Shown here: piece after piece, positions 26,006-34,211 of the stretch
How the letters are laid out: each line of letters begins with the position of its first letter
How positions within the stretch are numbered: position 1 is the first letter of the stretch
Origin: Cognatazoarcus sp050305135
Lineage (GTDB): Bacteria; Pseudomonadota; Gammaproteobacteria; Burkholderiales; Rhodocyclaceae
Assembly: GCA_050305135.1 (NCBI GenBank)
Contig: JBNLET010000002.1
Location: 1-64,000, forward strand
Length of the DNA stretch: 64,000 bases
Reading direction: 5' to 3'
Made by a program: the position numbers and the translations under genes
The notes under the pieces: model-generated
What the model saw: the letters and a program-made list of their open reading frames with translations, nothing else
Database searches by the model: none
Told to the model about the DNA's origin: nothing

Positions 26006-26877
26006 TGCCGGCGCAGGACGACTACCGCGTCGACCCGCGTGCGGTGCGCCGCAACTACGCGCGGCATGCGCGTGCCGCGGCGGCCGGCGACGGCATTGCC
26101 AGAGAGGTCGCCGGCCGCATGGCCGAGCGTCTCGAATACATCAGGCTGTCGCCGCGGCGAATCCTCGACTTGGGTTGCGGACTCGGCGCCGACCGTGCCG
26201 AGCTGCAGGCACGCTTCGCCGACGCCAGGATCGTCGGCGCCGACGCCTGCGAAGAGCTGTTGCGGCCGGCGGCTACCACCGGCGGCCTGCTGAAGCGCAT
26301 CCTCGGCCGCAGCTCGCCGCAAGTGGTGGCTGCCGACGCACGGGGCCTGCCCTTTCCACGCGCCAGCTTCGGCATGGTGTGGTCGAACCTGATGCTGCAG
26401 TGGCTGGACGATCCGGCCCCGGCGCTGGCCGAAATCCACCGGGTACTGGAGGTGGACGGCATGCTGATGTTCTCGACGCTGGGGCCCGATTCGCTGAAGG
26501 AGCTGCGCTCGGCATTTCCAGAGCACAGCGTGCACCGCTTCATCGACATGCACGACATCGGCGACGCACTGCTGCGGGCCGGCTTCGGCGATCCGGTGAT
26601 GGACATGCAGATGCTGACCGTCACCTATCGGGAACAGAAACGACTGTTCGAGGATCTGCGCCTGGGCGGCCATGCCAACGCCCGGGCGGATCGCCCCCGC
26701 GGCCTCAGCGGACGCACGCGCTGGCAGGCCGACTTGGCGCGCCTGGAACAGACCCGCCGCGACGGTCGGCTGCCGGTGACGCTGGAGCTGGTCTTCGGCC
26801 ATGCCTGGAAAGTACCGCCGCGCAGCGACGATCAGGGCCGCGCCATCGTCCGCTTCCAGTCCGGCGGAGAGCGATGA
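26005..26877 (+). CDS. bioC: Malonyl-ACP O-methyltransferase
   Basis: A 290-residue class I methyltransferase. BioC masks malonyl-ACP as a methyl ester so that fatty acid synthesis can build pimeloyl-ACP for biotin. The S-adenosylmethionine loop is ILDLGCGLGAD (about 53-63); VVAADARGLPFPRASFGMVWSNLMLQWLDDP and the later FSTLGPDSLKELRSAF are BioC-like. It follows bioB directly. bioH, bioF, bioA and bioD are not in the window. Confidence 0.92.
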   Translation: MPAQDDYRVDPRAVRRNYARHARAAAAGDGIAREVAGRMAERLEYIRLSPRRILDLGCGLGADRAELQARFADARIVGADACEELLRPAATTGGLLKRILGRSSPQVVAADARGLPFPRASFGMVWSNLMLQWLDDPAPALAEIHRVLEVDGMLMFSTLGPDSLKELRSAFPEHSVHRFIDMHDIGDALLRAGFGDPVMDMQMLTVTYREQKRLFEDLRLGGHANARADRPRGLSGRTRWQADLARLEQTRRDGRLPVTLELVFGHAWKVPPRSDDQGRAIVRFQSGGER

Positions 26878-27581
26878 CGGCCTCGCCGGTGTGGCTGTTC
26901 GACCTGGACAACACGCTGCACAACGCCAGCCACGCGATCTTCCCCGCCATCAACCGGCAGATGACGGCCTTCATCGAACGACATCTATCGATCGGCAGCA
27001 CCGAAGCCCATGCGCTGCGCGAGCGCTACTGGCGGCACTACGGTGCAACGATGACGGGGCTGGCCCTGCATCACGGCGTGGCACCGGCCACGTTCCTGCG
27101 CGAGACGCACCAGTTGGAAGGGCTCGAGCGGATGTTGCGCTACGAGCCGCAACTGGCCAGGCTGCTGCGCAGGCTACCCGGGCGTCGGGTCGTCTTCTCG
27201 AACGGGCCGCGCCGCTACGCTCTGCAGGTGCTGGCGGCGATGCGGCTGCTCGATTCCTTCGACCTGGTGTTCGCCATCGAGGACATGGGCTACCAGCCGA
27301 AGCCCGGTTCGGCAGCTTTCCGGCGGCTGCTCGGCCGTCTGCGGGCGAATCCACGCCACTGCATCCTGGTCGAGGACAGCCAAGCCAACCTGCGCCCGGC
27401 CAAGCGCCTCGGCATGCGTACCGTCTGGATCAGCCGCAGCCTGCGCAAGCCGCCCCACGTCGATCTGCGCCTGGCGAGCGTCGGCGCGCTGGCCCGCAGA
27501 TCGCGGGCAGCGCAGGGGCCCTTGTTTCGCCCGCCGGATCAGGTGGATTTCAGGGCGCGGGCCGCGTCGAGGGCGAAATAG
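26874..27581 (+). CDS. HAD-family pyrimidine 5'-nucleotidase-like phosphatase
   Basis: A 235-residue haloacid-dehalogenase phosphatase. Motif I is FDLDNTLHNA with nucleophile D10 and general acid D12; motif II is VVFSNGPRRYA; motif IV is VEDSQANLRPAKRLGMRTVWI. The all-helical cap between motif I and II and the overall layout match the SDT1/pyrimidine 5'-nucleotidase group. The substrate is not known. Start overlaps the bioC stop as ATGA. Its last 43 bases overlap the end of hemB on the other strand. Confidence 0.9.
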   Translation: MTASPVWLFDLDNTLHNASHAIFPAINRQMTAFIERHLSIGSTEAHALRERYWRHYGATMTGLALHHGVAPATFLRETHQLEGLERMLRYEPQLARLLRRLPGRRVVFSNGPRRYALQVLAAMRLLDSFDLVFAIEDMGYQPKPGSAAFRRLLGRLRANPRHCILVEDSQANLRPAKRLGMRTVWISRSLRKPPHVDLRLASVGALARRSRAAQGPLFRPPDQVDFRARAASRAK

Positions 27582-28552
27582 GTCAGAATGCCGTCGGCGC
27601 CGGCCCGCTTGAAGCACAGCAGGCCTTCCAGCATGCAGGCTTCCTCCGACAGCCAGCCATTGGCGGCGGCGGCCTTCAGCATTGCGTATTCGCCGCTGAC
27701 CTGGTAGGCATAGGTCGGCACTTGCAGTTCGGTCTTCACCCGCCGCACGATGTCCAGGTACGGCATGCCGGGCTTGACCATGAACATGTCCGCACCCTCG
27801 GCGATGTCGAGCGCCACCTCGCGCAGCGCCTCGTCCGAGTTCGCCGGATCCATCTGGTAGGTATACTTGTTGCCGCCGGCCAGGTTTCCGGCCGAGCCCA
27901 CCGCATCGCGGAACGGGCCGTAGTAGCTCGACGCGTACTTGGCCGAATAGGCCAGGATGCGGGTATAGATGTGGCCGCGGCCATCCAGTTCGGCCCGGAT
28001 CCGCCCGATGCGGCCATCCATCATGTCCGACGGCGCGACCACGTCGGCACCGGCTTCGGCATGGCTCAGCGCCTGCTTGGCCAACGCCTCGAGGGTCTCG
28101 TCGTTCAATACGTAGCGAGCCGGATCGTCCGGATCGATCAATCCGTCCTGCCCGTGGCTGGTGTAGGGATCCAACGCGACGTCGGTGATCACGCCGAGTT
28201 CCGGAAAGCGCTGCTTGAGGGCCCGCACGGTGCGCTGAACCAGCCCATCCGGATTCCAGGCCTCCTCGGCACCTTCGCTCTTGAGTCCGCTTTCGATCAC
28301 CGGAAACAGCGCCAAGGCCGGCACGCCCAGCGACAGCGCCTGCTCGGCCACGCCCAGCAGGCCGTCGATCGACACCCTCGACACGCCCGGCATGGACGGC
28401 ACGGCTTCGCTCGCTCCTTGGCCATCGAGGACGAAGACCGGATAGATCAGGTCATTGCTGCTGAGCTGGTTTTCCTGCATCAGCCGGCGCGAAAAAGCGT
28501 CCCGGCGCATGCGGCGCATGCGGGCCAAAGGAAACGCGGGCGTTGGTCTCAT
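27539..28552 (-). CDS. hemB: Delta-aminolevulinic acid dehydratase (porphobilinogen synthase)
   Basis: A 337-residue enzyme joining two 5-aminolevulinate molecules into porphobilinogen for heme. The Schiff-base lysines are K205 (SAKYASSYYGPFRDA) and K260 (FMVKPGMPY). The active-site metal region is DVALDPYTSHGQDG (124-137), with Ala and Asp where zinc enzymes have cysteines, so it is the Mg-dependent type found in Pseudomonas and many betaproteobacteria. The ATG at 28552 is taken. Convergent with the HAD gene, with a 43-base coding overlap. Confidence 0.97.
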   Translation of the reverse strand: MRPTPAFPLARMRRMRRDAFSRRLMQENQLSSNDLIYPVFVLDGQGASEAVPSMPGVSRVSIDGLLGVAEQALSLGVPALALFPVIESGLKSEGAEEAWNPDGLVQRTVRALKQRFPELGVITDVALDPYTSHGQDGLIDPDDPARYVLNDETLEALAKQALSHAEAGADVVAPSDMMDGRIGRIRAELDGRGHIYTRILAYSAKYASSYYGPFRDAVGSAGNLAGGNKYTYQMDPANSDEALREVALDIAEGADMFMVKPGMPYLDIVRRVKTELQVPTYAYQVSGEYAMLKAAAANGWLSEEACMLEGLLCFKRAGADGILTYFALDAARALKST

Positions 28553-28638
28553 TGCTGTCCTCTTTGCATCCAAATGAAAACGATGGAACTTCCGGCGGCG
28601 CGGCGGCCTCTGATCTCCAAGATGGTGCTGAGCCGTCT

Positions 28639-28721
28639 CCCGCTTCACCTCCCTGAGCGGGTGCCCTGATCCACGATCGGGGCATTTCGACCCCCGGCAA
28701 TCTCCCCTTTTGTCGGGGGTC
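28639..28721. other. Three stem-loops in the engB-hemB gap
   Basis: The 172-base gap holds three inverted repeats in a row: CCCGCT/AGCGGG (28639-28661), GCCCTGATC/GATCGGGGC (28663-28683, one G-T pair, three-base loop), and GACCCCCG/CGGGGGTC (28689-28721). Only the last has T-rich sequence after it (TCTTTATT), and on the plus strand, where no gene ends nearby. They may reduce read-through from engB into hemB, but they are not classic terminators for that direction. Confidence 0.45.
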
Positions 28722-28724
28722 TCT

Positions 28725-29333
28725 TTATTCGGTCGCCGGAGCCTCCCCGAGCCATGCGGCGACCACCCGTTCGACGTCCTCTCGGCCGCTCTTCTTCAGG
28801 CTGGAAAACAACTGGCAACTGACGCGAGGCCCCCACGGCGCCAAGGCCGCCCCGACCTGCGACAGCGTCTTCGCGGCCTCGCTGCGCGTCAGCTTGTCCG
28901 CCTTGGTCAGCAATACATGAACGGGCCGCCCGCTCGGCGCGAACCAGTCCAGCATCTGCCGATCGAGCGGCTTCAGCGGGTGGCGCGCATCCATGATCAT
29001 TACCAGGCCGACCAAATTCGTACGATCGCGCAGGTAGCGCTCCAGCAGGCCCTGCCACTGCAGACGCACCTTCTCGGGCACGTCGGCATAGCCGTAGCCG
29101 GGCAGATCCACCAGAGCACCCCCGCCGCGCAGCCGGAAGAAGTTGATCAACTGCGTTCTTCCCGGCGTCTTGGACACGAAGGCCAGCCGGGTGTGGCCTG
29201 CCAAGGTATTGATGGCGCTCGATTTTCCCGCATTCGAACGGCCAGCGAATGCGATCTCCAAGCCCACCGGAGCCGGCAAGGCCGCCGGATTGGCGACCGA
29301 AATTTCGAATTGGGCGTTCTGGAACAATGACAT
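28725..29333 (-). CDS. engB: Ribosome biogenesis GTPase EngB (YsxC/YihA)
   Basis: A 202-residue TrmE-Era-type GTPase needed for 50S assembly. G1 is FAGRSNAGKSSAIN, G2 lies in KTPGRTQLINFF, G3 is DLPGYGYADVP, G4 is LLTKADKLTR. Length is typical. The ATG at 29333 gives the family start MSLFQ; a GTG at 29345 would add four residues. Divergent from the cytochrome c4 gene. Confidence 0.95.
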   Translation of the reverse strand: MSLFQNAQFEISVANPAALPAPVGLEIAFAGRSNAGKSSAINTLAGHTRLAFVSKTPGRTQLINFFRLRGGGALVDLPGYGYADVPEKVRLQWQGLLERYLRDRTNLVGLVMIMDARHPLKPLDRQMLDWFAPSGRPVHVLLTKADKLTRSEAAKTLSQVGAALAPWGPRVSCQLFSSLKKSGREDVERVVAAWLGEAPATE

Positions 29334-29450
29334 CGGGGCGGACACGTCCTGCCTGGAACGACATCGAGTTCCGAGTAGGGCGGGAAAAATGTTGTGGCGT
29401 GGTATACAATAACTGGTTTGAAAATTTCAATCACGGCTTTCGAGGACACC

Positions 29451-30080
29451 ATGATCAAGCGTTCATTGCTGCTTTCCATGCTGCTGACCGCGGGCGGAGC
29501 GATCGCCCAACAAGAAGGTGCAGCGCCTGACCTTGCCAAGGCGAAGCAAACCGCCGAAACCATCTGCGCGGGCTGCCACATGGCCGACGGAAACAGCATG
29601 TTGGCTGCCAACCCGAAACTGGCCGGACAGATCGAGGCGTATCTTTACAAGCAATTGACCGACTTCAAGAGCGGCAGTCGCGTCAGTCCGGTCATGGGCG
29701 CCATGGTCGCGACGCTCAACGAAGACGACATGAAGGGCCTGGCCAAGCATTTCTCGTCGCAGACCCTCAAGCCCGAGTCGGCACGCAGCACCGATACGCT
29801 GGCCTCGGGCCAGAAGATGTGGCGCGCCGGCAGCCTCGACAAGGGCATTCCGGCCTGTGCAGGCTGCCACGGGCCGGCCGGCGCGGGCCTGCCCGCCCAA
29901 TATCCGGCGCTGTCCGGGCAGTTCGCCGACTACATCGAAACCCAGCTCAAGGCCTTCCGGGCCGGCGACCGCGCCAACGATCCGAACCAGATGATGCGCA
30001 GCATCGCTCTCAGGATGACGGACGCGGAAATCGCCGCGGTTGCCGATTACGCCGCCGGCCTGCGCTCGCAGATCAAGTAA
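29451..30080 (+). CDS. Diheme cytochrome c4
   Basis: A 209-residue periplasmic cytochrome with a signal peptide (MIKRSLLLSMLLTAGGAIAQ) and two class I c domains. Heme sites are C39-A-G-C-H43 and a second CAGCH in IPACAGCHGPAGAG near residue 135. The axial methionines fit SPVMGAMVATL in the first domain and NQMMRSIALRM in the second. Cytochrome c4 carries electrons to terminal oxidases. GAGGA precedes the ATG by 5 bases. TATACAAT at 29403-29410 looks like a -10 box without a clear -35. Confidence 0.95.
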   Translation: MIKRSLLLSMLLTAGGAIAQQEGAAPDLAKAKQTAETICAGCHMADGNSMLAANPKLAGQIEAYLYKQLTDFKSGSRVSPVMGAMVATLNEDDMKGLAKHFSSQTLKPESARSTDTLASGQKMWRAGSLDKGIPACAGCHGPAGAGLPAQYPALSGQFADYIETQLKAFRAGDRANDPNQMMRSIALRMTDAEIAAVADYAAGLRSQIK

Positions 30081-30102
30081 GCAGGCAGGAAGCAGTCGTA
30101 CG

Positions 30103-30130
30103 AAGGGCGCCTCGACGAGGCGCCCTTTTC
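30103..30130 (+). terminator. Rho-independent terminator after cytochrome c4
   Basis: A perfect stem GGGCGCCTC / GAGGCGCCC (30105-30113 with 30117-30125), extended by two A-T pairs, with a GAC loop and a TTTTC tail. It lies 24 bases after the stop at 30080. Confidence 0.88.
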
Positions 30131-30172
30131 ATTGCGAGAGCTCTTTTTGATCGCCGTAGCGAACCGGTCCGG

Positions 30173-30412
30173 TTAGTCCTTCCTGCCCTGATGCCGGATT
30201 TCGAGCCGGCCCACGTCGCCCAGGGCCAACGCATCGAGAAACCGGTATGCGGTCTGATCAGGCGTGGCACAGGCCGAGACGTCGATGACTACCTTGCGGT
30301 GGCGGGCCAACGCGCCGTTGGCGCGCTGCCCGAGCATCAGCGCATCGCGAAACGAGAGATCGCCAGTGTGACGAATGACGAGCATCTCCCCGAGTCTTGT
30401 ACTTGTATGCAT
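30173..30412 (-). CDS. Small protein, possibly STAS-like
   Basis: A 79-residue frame, not firmly recognised. The order strand (GEMLVIRHTGDL), helix (RDALMLGQRANGALAR), strand (KVVIDVSACATPD), helix (TAYRFLDAL) and strand (GRLEIRHQ) resembles a short STAS or SpoIIAA-like fold, in which VVIDVS would carry the usual switch position. AAGAGG lies 9 bases before the ATG at 30412; the frame itself is open to 30478. It stands between the c4 terminator and ffh, with a gap of 147 bases to ffh. Confidence 0.5.
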   Translation of the reverse strand: MHTSTRLGEMLVIRHTGDLSFRDALMLGQRANGALARHRKVVIDVSACATPDQTAYRFLDALALGDVGRLEIRHQGRKD

Positions 30413-30540
30413 CTGCGGTTGCCTCTTGCCGCATTTCCCCCACTCCGGATATTGCAACCGACGAGGGGACAAGACCATACCGAAAGACCCGCTGCGCCAT
30501 AGGGGAAAACCCCTAGCCTGAAACCCGATCGGCAGGCGAG

Positions 30541-30558
30541 CGGCCTCGACCGAGGCCG
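30541..30558. other. Stem-loop just after ffh
   Basis: CGGCCTCG pairs with CGAGGCCG around a two-base loop, one base beyond the ffh stop. There is no T-run in the ffh direction, so it is at most a weak terminator. Confidence 0.35.
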
Positions 30559-30559
30559 G

Positions 30560-31918
30560 CTAACGCCAGATGCCCGGCATCATGCCCTTCATGCCGCGCA
30601 TCATCTTCTGCATACCCCCTTTCGAGAACTGCTTCATGACCTTCTGGGTCTGCTCGAACTGGTTCAGCAGGCGATTCACTTCCTGAACCGAAACGCCGGC
30701 GCCTGCGGCGATCCTGCGCTTGCGCGACGCCTTCAGCAGTTCGGGCTTGGCGCGCTCGAGCGGCGTCATCGAATTGATGATGCCCTCGATGCGACCGATC
30801 GCCTTTTCCTCGACACCGCCCTGCAGTTGCCCGGCGGCCTGGGCGAACTGGGCCGGCAGCTTCTCGATCAAGGAACCGATGCCGCCCATCTTGCGCATCT
30901 GGACGATCTGCTCGCGGAAGTCGTTCAGATCGAAACCCTTGCCGGACTTCAGTTTCTGGGCGAACTGGCGGGCCTTTTCCTCGTCGACGCCGCGCTTCGC
31001 CTCCTCCACCAGTCCGAGAATGTCGCCCATGCCGAGGATGCGCGAGGCCATGCGCTCCGGATGGAACTCCTCCAGGCCGGACAGCTTTTCGCCGACGCCC
31101 GCGAACTTGAGCGGCTTGCCGGTGACGTGCCTGACCGACAGCGCGGCACCGCCTCGGGCGTCACCGTCCAGCTTGGTCAGCACGACGCCGGTCAGCGGCA
31201 GTGCATCGTTGAACGCGCGCGCGGTGTTGACGGCATCCTGACCGAGCATCGCATCGACCACGAACAATGTCTCGATGGGCTTCACCGCGGCATGCAGGGC
31301 CCGGATTTCGTCCATCATCGCCTGATCGATCGCCAGCCGGCCGGCCGTATCGACCAGCAGCACCTCGTAGTGGTGCTTGCGGGCGAAATCGACGGCGGCG
31401 TTGGCGATATCGACCGGCTTCTGACCGGTGGAGGATGGAAAGAAGTCGATGCCGGCCTGCCCCGCGACGGTCTTCAGCTGTTCGATGGCGGCCGGCCGAT
31501 AGACGTCGGTCGATACGGTCAGCACCTTCTTCTTCATCCGCTCATGCAGGAGCTTGCCGAGCTTGCCGGTGGTCGTCGTCTTGCCCGCGCCCTGCAAACC
31601 GGCCATCAGCACGACGGCCGGCGGCTGGGTCGCCAGATCGAGCCCGGCATGGAAGCCGCCCATGAGCTGCGTCAGTTCGCGATGAACGACGCCGACCAGG
31701 GTCTGGCCCGGGGTCAGCGAACCGATCACTTCTTCACCGACCGCCTTCTCCCTGACCTTGGCGATGAACTCCTTCACGACAGGCAGCGCCACGTCGGCCT
31801 CCAGCAGCGCCATGCGCACTTCGCGCAGCGCCTCCTGGATGTTGTCCTCGGTCAGGCGCGCCTGACCGCGCAGCTTCTTGACGACGCCCGCTAGGCGCTG
31901 TGAGAGGTTGTCCAGCAT
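30560..31918 (-). CDS. ffh: Signal recognition particle protein Ffh
   Basis: A 452-residue SRP54 GTPase that targets nascent membrane proteins with 4.5S RNA. N domain 1-90; G domain 95-295 with GLQGAGKTTTTGKL, VDTAGRL and TKLDGDARGGAAL; M domain from about 325 with the RNA-binding and methionine-rich helices and a Met/Gly tail (KGGMQKMMRGMKGMMPG). Length is standard. Divergent from the ypjD-like gene, 42 bases between the starts. Confidence 0.97.
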   Translation of the reverse strand: MLDNLSQRLAGVVKKLRGQARLTEDNIQEALREVRMALLEADVALPVVKEFIAKVREKAVGEEVIGSLTPGQTLVGVVHRELTQLMGGFHAGLDLATQPPAVVLMAGLQGAGKTTTTGKLGKLLHERMKKKVLTVSTDVYRPAAIEQLKTVAGQAGIDFFPSSTGQKPVDIANAAVDFARKHHYEVLLVDTAGRLAIDQAMMDEIRALHAAVKPIETLFVVDAMLGQDAVNTARAFNDALPLTGVVLTKLDGDARGGAALSVRHVTGKPLKFAGVGEKLSGLEEFHPERMASRILGMGDILGLVEEAKRGVDEEKARQFAQKLKSGKGFDLNDFREQIVQMRKMGGIGSLIEKLPAQFAQAAGQLQGGVEEKAIGRIEGIINSMTPLERAKPELLKASRKRRIAAGAGVSVQEVNRLLNQFEQTQKVMKQFSKGGMQKMMRGMKGMMPGIWR

Positions 31919-31960
31919 GTTCGAATCCGCAGGATTGGGGCGTGGGTGTAGACTCGCAGA

Positions 31961-32788
31961 ATGCCCGGCATTCTACTTCATCTGCTTCCGGCCTCGCTGT
32001 ACGCGGCCCTCGGTGTGCATTTCTGGCGCAACCGCAATGCGCCGCCCGGACCTCGCGGAGAGCCGGCCCACCCGCTCGGCGAAAGGCTGATGCTGGCCAT
32101 CGCCCTGATCGTCCATGGCGTCGCGCTGCGCCAGGAACTGTTTCCGGACGATCGGATGCGCTTCGGCTTCAGTGTCGCGGTTTCGATGATGGTCTGGCTG
32201 GCCGTGCTGTTCTACTGGATCGAAACGCTCTACACGCGTCTCGAAGGCCTGCAGACGCTGGCGATGCCCGCGGCCACGATCGGCGCTTTGCTGCCGTTGC
32301 TGTTCCCGAGCCAGCACGAGATCACCAATGCGGGATCGATGGCTTTCCGGGCGCATTTCGTCGTTGCGATGCTCGCCTACAGCCTGTTTACCCTGGCGGC
32401 ACTGCATGCGTTGTTGATGGCGTTCGCCGAACGACGCTTGCACAGCGCGCGGCTGACCCGCGCATTCGCGCGTCTTCCACCGCTGTTGACGATGGAAGCC
32501 TTGTTGTTCCGCCTGATCGGAATCGCCTTCGTGCTGCTGACGCTGACCCTGGTGTCCGGCGTGGTGTTCTCCGAATCGCTGTTCGGCAAGGCCTTTCGCT
32601 TCGATCACAAGACGGTGTTCGCGGTCATTTCGTGGCTGCTGTTCGGCAGCCTGTTGATTGGACGCCACGTCTGGGGCTGGCGCGGTCGCGTGGCGCTGCG
32701 CTGGACGCTGGCCGGATTCGTCGCGTTGATGTTCGCCTACGTGGGCAGCCGATTCGTGCTCGAAGTCGTGCTGCATCGGGTCGGCTGA
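31961..32788 (+). CDS. YpjD-like inner-membrane protein (CcsA/HemX family)
   Basis: A 275-residue protein with about eight membrane spans, of the cytochrome c assembly (CcsA/CcmC-like) superfamily. The region SMAFRAHFVVAMLAYSLFTLAALHA (about 127-152) and KTVFAVISWLLFGSLLIGRHVWGWRG (about 218-243) contain the conserved histidines. It lacks the WAWD tryptophan motif expected of a true CcmC/CcsA heme exporter. It commonly neighbours ffh and a CorC-type gene in proteobacteria. The exact role is not established. Confidence 0.88.
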   Translation: MPGILLHLLPASLYAALGVHFWRNRNAPPGPRGEPAHPLGERLMLAIALIVHGVALRQELFPDDRMRFGFSVAVSMMVWLAVLFYWIETLYTRLEGLQTLAMPAATIGALLPLLFPSQHEITNAGSMAFRAHFVVAMLAYSLFTLAALHALLMAFAERRLHSARLTRAFARLPPLLTMEALLFRLIGIAFVLLTLTLVSGVVFSESLFGKAFRFDHKTVFAVISWLLFGSLLIGRHVWGWRGRVALRWTLAGFVALMFAYVGSRFVLEVVLHRVG

Positions 32789-32848
32789 CCGTGCCGCGAC
32801 CTCCGGCGGCTGGTGGCGCCGCGGCGCAAACGGCATCGGACCACTGAC

Positions 32849-34132
32849 GTGACGGACGCGCCGCTCGCGGTCAAGTTCGCCGCACTCGCGGTCCTGCTGG
32901 TTCTGTCCGGCGCGTTTTCGATGGCGGAGACGGCCATGATGGCCGCCAACCGGTACCGGCTGCGTTCGCTGGCGGCGGGCGGCCAGCGGGGCGCGGCGCT
33001 GGCGCTCGAACTGCTCGGCAAGACCGACCGGCTGCTCGGCGTAATCCTGCTGTTCAACAATCTGATCAACGCGGCTGCGGCAATGCTGGTCAGCGTGATC
33101 ACGATCGACATGTTCGGCAACGAGGAATGGGCCCTCGGCCTGGCCACCGTGCTGGTGACCTTCCTGATCCTGGTGTTCTCCGAGATCACGCCGAAGGTCG
33201 TCGGGGCGAACCACGCCGACCGCCTGGCGATCTACGCTTCCTACGTGCTGAACGTGCTGCTGCGGGCCTCGAGCTTCGTCGTCAGCTTCGTGAACATCTT
33301 CGTCTTCGGCCTGCTGAAGGTCCTCGGCCTCAATCCCGCCGGCGGCGAGGAACGCCACCGGCTCGCACCCGAGGAACTGCGGGCGCTGGTGATCGAGTCC
33401 GGCCAGTACATACCGCAGAAGCACCGCTCGATCCTGGTCAACCTGTTCGAGTTGGAGGACATCGCGGTGGAGGACGTAATGACGCCGCGCAGCGCCATCG
33501 AGGCCATCGACCTGGCCGAATCGATCGATGCCATCAAGCATCAGCTCGCCACCAGCTATCACACCCGCCTGCCGGTCTTCTCGGAGGAAATGGACGACAT
33601 CGTCGGCGTTCTCCACTTGCGCCGGGTGCTGGGCAAAGCCGTGGATGCCGGTTTCGAAAAGGACGACATCAAGTCCCTGCTGCAGGAGCCCTATTTCATC
33701 CCGTCGAACACGCCGGTCTTCTCCCAGCTCAGGTTCTTCCAGGAGAACCGGCAGCGACTGGGTCTGGTGGTGGACGAATACGGCGAGTTGCTCGGACTGG
33801 TGACGCTCGAAGACATCATCGAAGAACTGATCGGCAAGTTCACGACTTCGACGCCCGACGCCGGTGAACGCATTGCATGGGACGCCGACGGCACGGTCCT
33901 GGTGGACGGCGGTCAGGGCATTCGGGATCTCAATCGGAAATTGGGGCTCAACCTTCCGGTGGACGGGCCGAAAACTATCAACGGGTTGCTTATCGAATAC
34001 CTGCAGGAGATTCCGGAGACCGGCCTTTCGGTGAAATTCGGCGACGTGCCGATCGAAGTCATCCAGACTCAGGACCGGATGGTCAGGACGGTTCGGATCT
34101 TCATGCCGAAAGCCAGCAGCAAGGAGAGTTGA
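32849..34132 (+). CDS. HlyC/CorC-family (CNNM) transporter
   Basis: A 427-residue membrane protein: a DUF21 domain with about four hydrophobic segments (LSGAFSMAETAMMAANRYRL near 20-40; FLILVFSEITPKVVGANHADR near 105), two CBS domains (about 195-310; VEDVMTPRSAIEAID and LGLVVDEYGELLGLVTLEDIIEELIG), and a C-terminal CorC/HlyC domain (350-420). Members move Mg2+ or other divalent ions. A GTG at 32849 gives the family-like N terminus; a second GTG at 32813 would add 12 basic residues. Confidence 0.9.
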   Translation: MTDAPLAVKFAALAVLLVLSGAFSMAETAMMAANRYRLRSLAAGGQRGAALALELLGKTDRLLGVILLFNNLINAAAAMLVSVITIDMFGNEEWALGLATVLVTFLILVFSEITPKVVGANHADRLAIYASYVLNVLLRASSFVVSFVNIFVFGLLKVLGLNPAGGEERHRLAPEELRALVIESGQYIPQKHRSILVNLFELEDIAVEDVMTPRSAIEAIDLAESIDAIKHQLATSYHTRLPVFSEEMDDIVGVLHLRRVLGKAVDAGFEKDDIKSLLQEPYFIPSNTPVFSQLRFFQENRQRLGLVVDEYGELLGLVTLEDIIEELIGKFTTSTPDAGERIAWDADGTVLVDGGQGIRDLNRKLGLNLPVDGPKTINGLLIEYLQEIPETGLSVKFGDVPIEVIQTQDRMVRTVRIFMPKASSKES

Positions 34133-34211
34133 TCGCGACTGACGTGTCGGATGGCTTTACAGCAACGAAGCCGGCATGCAACATGCGCGCGGTCTATCGA
34201 CAAGGGACGAA

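Noticed and set aside
28689..28728. GACCCCCG hairpin as a plus-strand intrinsic terminator
   Set aside because: It has a weak T-rich tail, but no plus-strand gene ends within a kilobase upstream that would use it.
31973..33616. A 547-codon minus-strand frame across the ypjD-like and CorC-like genes
   Set aside because: Antisense to two recognised membrane proteins; low-complexity His/Gln/Arg/Glu translation.
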